Shown piece by piece: positions 59,043 through 64,000 of a stretch of 64,000 nt of DNA. The notes under the pieces are model-generated. The model did not search any database and had not been told where the DNA came from. It was given only the letters and a program-made list of their open reading frames with translations. Made by a program: the position numbers and the translations under genes. Source of the DNA: Linnemannia elongata (Eukaryota; Mortierellomycota; Mortierellomycetes; Mortierellales; Mortierellaceae); assembly GCA_036320915.1 (NCBI GenBank), contig JAXBDG010000001.1, forward strand, positions 3,804,001 to 3,868,000, written 5' to 3'. Position 1 is the stretch's first letter. Each line of letters starts with the position of its first letter.

Positions 59043-59638
59043 ATGCAAGAAGTCGTCTCTGCCCTCTCTCCTCATTTTGATTCCGGCCCTGGTTCATTAC
59101 ACGATCGCCTCCGCTATGCCAACAGCGCTTATCGACTGCAATTTATACCTTAGGACGCCTTTGAAAAGGGCAATTATTACCTCACTGACGTTGGCACGGC
59201 TTTCAAGGCTGCATCGCACTCGGTGGCTTTTACTGTCCATGTCGACACCATCTGGAACCTGGGGGGTGGTCAGTGCGCCTTCAGGAAACGGTCACGCAAC
59301 AGCTCCACGGTATCGATCCACGCCCGGCTGGAGACCTTAACGTTTTACCCAATTTGACAATATATAACGAGGAAGACGGTGCGGAGAACTAGCTTTTGGT
59401 CGAAAGTGTTGAACAGCCAGGGCGAGACTACATCCAGTTGGCCTGTCCTATCTTGATTTTTAAGGAGCCTATCGTCAAGTCTTTGCATGGCAGCGGTGCT
59501 TTGACTGGAAAGAAGAGGAATGACAGATTCACTTTTCGTTTCGAGCGGGTAGTGGAAAATAGTTCTCTTTTTCGTTCTTATCTCTCATTAATTCCCTTCA
59601 ATATATCATTTGTCTTCTGTTTCCGTTTGCACTTCTGA
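59043..59638 (+). pseudogene. Frameshifted remnant of an unrecognised secreted protein
   Basis: After the TATA box and leader, an ATG at 59043 is followed, one base out of frame, by a hydrophobic signal-like stretch (SLPSLLILIPALVHYTIASA). A complex, protein-like segment then continues in a second frame from 59154 (GNYYLTDVGTAFKAASHS, WNLGGGQCAF, then LTFYP and a stop) and in a third frame from about 59350 (NLTIYNEEDG, a stop, then GRDYIQLACP to the end). At least three frame or stop lesions break one coherent protein of about 190 residues. I do not recognise the family. Introns of plausible size do not explain the breaks, but transcript data could change this. Confidence 0.5.
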
Positions 59639-60811
59639 GAGTGTGTGTGCGACCATAAAATGGTGATGCCTGGCGGCATGTGTCGAATACGGATAGGTTG
59701 GTTTCTAAACATCTATCGGTAAATGGCGGTGGAAGGGAGAAGGGGAGAGTGCGTAGGTTGGATGAGGAAAATGATTTATTAGAGGGAACGAGGCAGCAGG
59801 GCAAGAATTAGTGGCAAAATCAACAAGCTAAGGCAGCCATCATTCGCGTCGCGTCGCAACAAGACTACCTGTCACACATTCAAGCGTTAGTACTCGTCTA
59901 CTTCCTTCTCCACTACATCCATTACTCGTACTTCAACACTGGGCCATGCTTGTACTCCTTTCACCAAATGTTACGAAGATCGGTGCCAACTGCCTAATGT
60001 AAATTCTTCTCTACCGCTCTCCCTCTTCATCCTTTTCCTTTGGGAATACATGCTGAAACACAAGGCACCAAAAATGTCGTGTTGTTCGCCTTAAAGACCC
60101 TCATGGAGCGCTCTGTCTTGTACCGTTATGCTCTTACAAGTTCTTGCTCCCATTTCAATATGCTCTCAAGACGGATCCAGCTCAACTCAAGGAAATAATA
60201 AACTTTATTTTCAATCGCTTCCTCTCTACTTTCTAGCCTTCTGCGGTTCTTGTACCTCTCATCTTTTTAGCCTTTCTGTTCCCCAATCCAAATTCCTCAA
60301 TCCAGCATGGCGACCCTCTTAGGTAGGCTGGTTGGCCTCTAGTCTTACCTTCGTATTCCTTTTCATTGTTCAAAAGACCAACGAAGAAGGATACGTACAG
60401 ATACATACCTTGGGTCCAACTTCCTTCCTGACAAACATCCGTTGTCACATCCTGTACTCCGATTGAACCATATTTTAATTGTTCCTCTTCTCCAGGGTAA
60501 AAAGAACTCTAATAGGGTGCGCTCTCTCCTTACCATTTGAGACATACAGTACATTGGTGCACTTACTCCCTTTCAAGAGCACTGCTTGGTATTTCCATGT
60601 CACCTATTCTGTCAAATGTATTTCTCACATGGGTGGTTCATTTGCATTTACACTCTTGGATACATAAAGAGCTTTTTTTCTTCTATACTCTTGTCCCCTT
60701 CTTCCTCTTTTCGTTTTTCTTTCTCTCATTCTCTCTCCACACTCACTCCACCATCTCCACATACACTCTCATTCAATCGTTCACTTACACATTTATCTTC
60801 TAACACAAAAA
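59639..60811. other. Intergenic, promoter side of the GPI-type gene
   Basis: 1.2 kb with no convincing ORF. A CT-rich tract at 60.71-60.78 kb just before the ATG, and GATACATAAAGAG near 60.66 kb as a possible TATA element, belong to the gene at 60812. Confidence 0.5.
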
Positions 60812-61297
60812 ATGCGGTTCCCCACCCTAATCCTCTCGGCCCTGGTCACCGCCCTCACATTGTCCACAACCACCGTCTCAGCCATGAACCCAGCCTGCGA
60901 GGAATGCTCATCCGCCAACGCCAAAGCAACCTCTACCCAGTGCGCCACAACCCTGAGCGATAAGAACAAGGACCTCACCACCAGCGATCTGACTTGCTTA
61001 AAGTCCCTCGTCGCCAACACCGCCTGGATCCAATCTTGTGTAAAGCCTGATTCCTGCACGGCTGAGGATGTTACCTTTGTGGTTGGGTCTTATACGATGG
61101 CTATTCAAGTCTTGGAGTCCTCGCCAGTCCCGGATTCGTCTACTTCGGGGTCTAGTGGATCTGGTGGTGCCGGTGGTGCTTCTGGTACGGGTTCGGGGGC
61201 TGGTGCATCTAAAAGTGGAGGTCGGGTGGTGGGTTCTTCGGAGATGATGGTTGCCATCGGCGCTCTTGTCGCCATGGCTGCCGCTGGCGTCGTTTGA
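60812..61297 (+). CDS. Small Cys-containing secreted protein, probably GPI-anchored
   Basis: Single-exon ORF of 161 residues with ATG at 60812 (AAAAAATG context). A signal peptide (about 1-24, MRFPTLILSALVTALTLSTT) is followed by a compact domain with six Cys (CEEC, then four single Cys in ATSTQC, LTC, QSC and DSC contexts). A Ser/Gly/Ala-rich spacer follows, then a hydrophobic C-terminus (MMVAIGALVAMAAAGVV) without a basic end, the usual signal for GPI anchoring. The likely location is the plasma membrane or cell wall; function is unknown. The decayed copy at 55144 appears to be a relative. A pyrimidine-rich leader supports expression. Confidence 0.8.
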   Translation: MRFPTLILSALVTALTLSTTTVSAMNPACEECSSANAKATSTQCATTLSDKNKDLTTSDLTCLKSLVANTAWIQSCVKPDSCTAEDVTFVVGSYTMAIQVLESSPVPDSSTSGSSGSGGAGGASGTGSGAGASKSGGRVVGSSEMMVAIGALVAMAAAGVV

Positions 61298-61499
61298 AGG
61301 AATCGGAGCTGTACGACCAAAGAATAAAAAAATAATAAGATTAAGATCGCCTTAGAGGATTTTGTGTGTTTTTTTTGTGAGAAGATCCACCAATACCTTG
61401 ACACAGAGCACTCGAAGAAGTGATGTATCCAAGCCAAGAATGTTTTTTTTAGTAAAGACCAACTATGCCAGCAGTGCTAATTGATAGATGATCCATTGT

Positions 61500-61892
61500 T
61501 CAATGCCAATGTGAAGAAAATTCTCCCAAGTTCTCCTGGAACTGGGTATCACGTCTTAAGTGAGAAGAAAACGAAGGACTAGAAGCGTTAGTAAGTGTTT
61601 CAAGTACAGAGAATACAAACAAATGAGCCAGTAGCAAGAGACACATGCGCACTGCCACCATCCAAAACCTCGAAGTTCCTCTCACGCCATTTGCGTAGTT
61701 TATAGGCGAAAAATTTACTGTCCGCACCAAACAGTGATCAACAGTACTAGGCGTTGTATCTAGGACAACGTCAAACCTCACTGCAGGAGGCACAGACAGG
61801 GAATACTCAACCTGGATCCACACTCTCGGTAGCATGGAAAGTGATGCCATACACCGAATTCGCCCAGGAATGGGTGTAATCGTTAGACGCAT
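61500..61892 (-). CDS. Doubtful hypothetical ORF with an apparent intron
   Basis: A 130-residue ORF starts with ATG at 61892. I do not recognise it. Its first half (MRLTITPIPGRIRCMASLSM through VRTVNFSPINYANG) looks more protein-like than the second. On the coding strand there is a GTGAGA near 61682 and, about 100 bases on, TACTAACGCTTCTAG (a perfect branch site and acceptor near 61582-61596), so an intron may remove the Leu-rich middle, after which the frame ends soon. It may be an exon of a larger or decayed gene. Confidence 0.25.
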   Translation of the reverse strand: MRLTITPIPGRIRCMASLSMLPRVWIQVEYSLSVPPAVRFDVVLDTTPSTVDHCLVRTVNFSPINYANGVRGTSRFWMVAVRMCLLLLAHLFVFSVLETLTNASSPSFSSHLRRDTQFQENLGEFSSHWH

Positions 61893-62570
61893 TCCATCAA
61901 TCTATTGCCATACCCGGTTTTGCTCACTGATGAGTTTCTTTGTCTCACACCGAAGGCGAATCACATTCGCTGGAAGAGTATAAATTGATCATGTCAAGGC
62001 TTGCCTGTATTCCCTTCCCTGAACTTGTCCGTCCTGTTTTGTATTTGCTGCTTCACTACATCCTAAATAACGTGCATCGATATAGACAAAAATATATACG
62101 TGCAAGCGCAAATGTTGTTTTGACATTTAAGCTAGACAACAGAGCGCACAGGAGAGAGAATTGAAGGTGTCATTTTTTTTGTGATTGCGAGCGCGTTTCG
62201 AGTTTACATCTTGCTTAAAAGTGCCATGCAAACCATGCCTACTTTGAGTGTACTCGTTGACGATTGGCGTCAACAAGAGAGGTGAAAAAGCAGACGACGG
62301 GCAAGGACTAAGACAGTTTGAGTGTCCTAGAGGCGCCAATAAGGCTAATGATGTCGAATGCTATGAATGCAGACATAGCGAGCTTCAAGACCGTTAAAAT
62401 ACCTAGGACTACTACTTGGCAACCAATTGGAGTGACTCTCACACTCCTGCCTCCTCTGATCTTTTGTTCTCGTTCACTCCCTTTTCAAAAATCCCTTTAC
62501 CTTCTTGCCAGGACCTTCAGTACGTAAAACTGTACGCACTTGACGAATTCAACCAAGAGTATTATAGTAT

Positions 62571-62745
62571 CCATAGCTCATCGACATAGTAAACATGATA
62601 GCATAGCATCCACATTAGCATAACAGACATGACAGGGTAACATCCAAAATTTCACAGCAGCGGCAATGGCATAGTATCACCATAAAATAGCAACCACAAT
62701 AGCATAGGAAACGCCCCAGAGTAAAGCAACGACACTAGCATGCGA
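62571..62745. repeat. Degenerate AGCATA-type short repeats
   Basis: The words AGCATA, ACATAG, AACAT and AGCAT recur every 10-25 bases with drift over about 175 bases. No exact period is visible, so this is a weak, degenerate simple repeat. Confidence 0.4.
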
Positions 62746-62897
62746 ATCACAAAAGTGCAAATGATGTTATGGTATCCATTTTTTCATGGTGCGATACAAA
62801 TTAAAAACGGACATTCGTCTCAAAGGCTGTACATGACTTTTGAAATATGAAAATCCTCATGACACCCTTTAATACAGAAATAAATAATAAAGATGGC

Positions 62898-64000
62898 TCA
62901 ACTCATGGTCCAAAGGTCAATAATGCTAGAGTCGCTATGGATAGCACCCCGCTGCCTGAGCAACTTTTCTTGGTTCCAGGTCAACCCGCTCGCACCCTCA
63001 AGCATGGCCCCCGAAAGAACAAGACCACCACAAGTAGAGCTCCATACCAATCGTACCCGATAACTACTACCACCTCCTTCGTGGATCAACCGCCAGACTC
63101 GAATAGACTTGTCCTTGCAACCCGTTGCAAACGTCATCTCGCCATTGTTGGTTGTAGTGGAGGATTTCCAACAAATACTGTTCACGTCGCCGAAAAAGTC
63201 GCCAATCACCATCAGACATTGTCCAGAGGTGATATCCCACAGTCGAACTGTACCGTCCTGACTCCCTGTCGCAATGAATTGGCCGTTGGGAGATACAGCG
63301 ACGGTTTCAACAGATTGGGTATGGCCCGACAGGACAGACATGTTATTGGCGGTTTGGAGACCCCAGATCCGGGTGGTGTTGTCCTTGCCTCCAGTGACGA
63401 TCCAGGCTCCGCTCGGGGAAAAATCGACAGCCGAAACAGCCTCAGTGTGGCCTTGCCAAACGGGGCCTTCGCCTCCAAAGCGAACATCCCAGAAACGGAC
63501 TGTACTGTCCCAACTGCCCGAGACCAACCAATGCCCAGGAGGTGAGAAAGATAGGGACGAAACTGGGAGGTCATGGCCGCGGAAGACATGCATGCGCTCA
63601 CCCGTAGTGGGGTTTAATAACAAGATCGTGTTGTCCTCGCTTCCTGAAGCTAGTTGTTCACCGCTAGGTGTAAAGGCGACAGTAATCACCGACTCGGTAT
63701 GGTTGTTCCAGACAAACTCCTGTCGACCGGTACGAGCACACCACAATCGAACCGTCTTATCCTCTCCACCAGAGGCAACCTGAAGTCCTGTAGGTGAGAA
63801 TGCGACCGCGTTGACCTTTCGAGTATGACCCCTCAGTACTGAAATGGGAACCCCTGCATCTGCGCTCCAGATACGGACGGTTTGGTCATGGCTGCCCGAG
63901 ACAATATGACGACCATCCTTTGAGAACGCCACGCCAGAGATAGCATCAGAGTGGTTGTTGAGCCCTCGCAAAACCGCCTGAGAATTCGAGTCCCAAAAGC
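62898..64000 (-). CDS. C-terminal WD40-repeat part of a larger protein (5' end outside window)
   Basis: The frame is open from the right edge to TGA at 62898, about 367 residues. Seven WD40 blades are visible (GHT/NHT...V..VAFSP.G...SGS.D.T.R.W patterns, for example GRHIVSGSHDQTVRIW and FIATGSQDGTVRLWDI). The blades are similar to one another, which is usual for recently amplified fungal WD40 arrays. A C-terminal tail holds LVWSSTCGGLVLSGAMLEGA and LLRQRGA, a pattern I associate with large WD40 proteins of Mortierella-type fungi, some of them NACHT/STAND-like; this association is from memory. Without the N-terminus the class cannot be told. A beta-propeller for protein binding is the safe statement. 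Confidence 0.85.
   Translation of the reverse strand, partial: FWDSNSQAVLRGLNNHSDAISGVAFSKDGRHIVSGSHDQTVRIWSADAGVPISVLRGHTRKVNAVAFSPTGLQVASGGEDKTVRLWCARTGRQEFVWNNHTESVITVAFTPSGEQLASGSEDNTILLLNPTTGERMHVFRGHDLPVSSLSFSPPGHWLVSGSWDSTVRFWDVRFGGEGPVWQGHTEAVSAVDFSPSGAWIVTGGKDNTTRIWGLQTANNMSVLSGHTQSVETVAVSPNGQFIATGSQDGTVRLWDITSGQCLMVIGDFFGDVNSICWKSSTTTNNGEMTFATGCKDKSIRVWRLIHEGGGSSYRVRLVWSSTCGGLVLSGAMLEGASGLTWNQEKLLRQRGAIHSDSSIIDLWTMS

Larger units (their letters stand above)
61298..62897. other. Mostly non-coding; possible small gene on minus
   Basis: Apart from the doubtful ORF at 61500-61892 I see no gene. The part from 62.55 to 62.75 kb is a degenerate array of AGCATA/ACATAG-like words. Confidence 0.45.

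Noticed and set aside
1..64000. tRNA, rRNA and CRISPR arrays
   Set aside because: I scanned by eye for T-loop motifs and regular spacer-repeat patterns and saw none that form a convincing structure; a dedicated covariance search was not possible.

Overview
This window looks like nuclear DNA of a filamentous early-diverging fungus, most likely a Mortierella relative (Mortierellomycota). Genes have many short GT-AG introns (about 60-210 bases), some with a clear TACTAAC branch site. Leaders are strongly pyrimidine-rich on the coding strand. Conserved eukaryotic genes alternate with large families typical of that group: Sel1-repeat, leucine-rich-repeat, F-box and WD40 proteins. The placement is inferred from gene content; no marker gene such as rRNA is present. 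I rebuilt intron-containing genes by hand from splice sites, frame continuity and family conservation.

Layout. 1-4.45 kb: RRP12, minus strand, C-terminus cut by the window edge. 4.6-9.2 kb: a giant LRR protein (LRR-1), minus. 9.2-22.5 kb: a gene-poor stretch holding one small minus-strand ORF (10.6-10.9 kb) and one Ser/Gln/His-rich ORF (17.7-19.1 kb, plus). 22.5-25.8 kb: a second LRR protein (LRR-2), plus. 26-42 kb: four related F-box proteins around a 12-exon, three-RRM RNA-binding protein. 41.9-43.6 kb: Sel1-repeat protein A, minus. 44-48.6 kb: an ABCC/MRP-type transporter, minus. 50.1-54.2 kb: a compact housekeeping block of a Tma17-like proteasome chaperone, FANCL (10 exons) and a NUDT15-like Nudix hydrolase, the last two convergent with 51 bases between stop codons. 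55-61.3 kb: decayed secreted-protein genes, Sel1-repeat protein B and an intact GPI-type secreted protein. 62.9-64 kb: the C-terminal WD40 part of a gene that enters from the right edge, minus.

The most interesting signal is combinatorial. Sel1-A, Sel1-B and LRR-2 begin with the same roughly 65-80 residue module, and an intron interrupts it at the same place and phase (phase 2) in all three. LRR-1 and LRR-2 share a second unnamed core with a hydrophobic segment. An N-terminal module joined to alternative, fast-evolving repeat arrays is the architecture expected of a lineage-specific recognition system. That function is inference, not shown by the sequence. Sel1-B also has near-identical 108-base repeat units and an apparent one-base frameshift inside its module exon.
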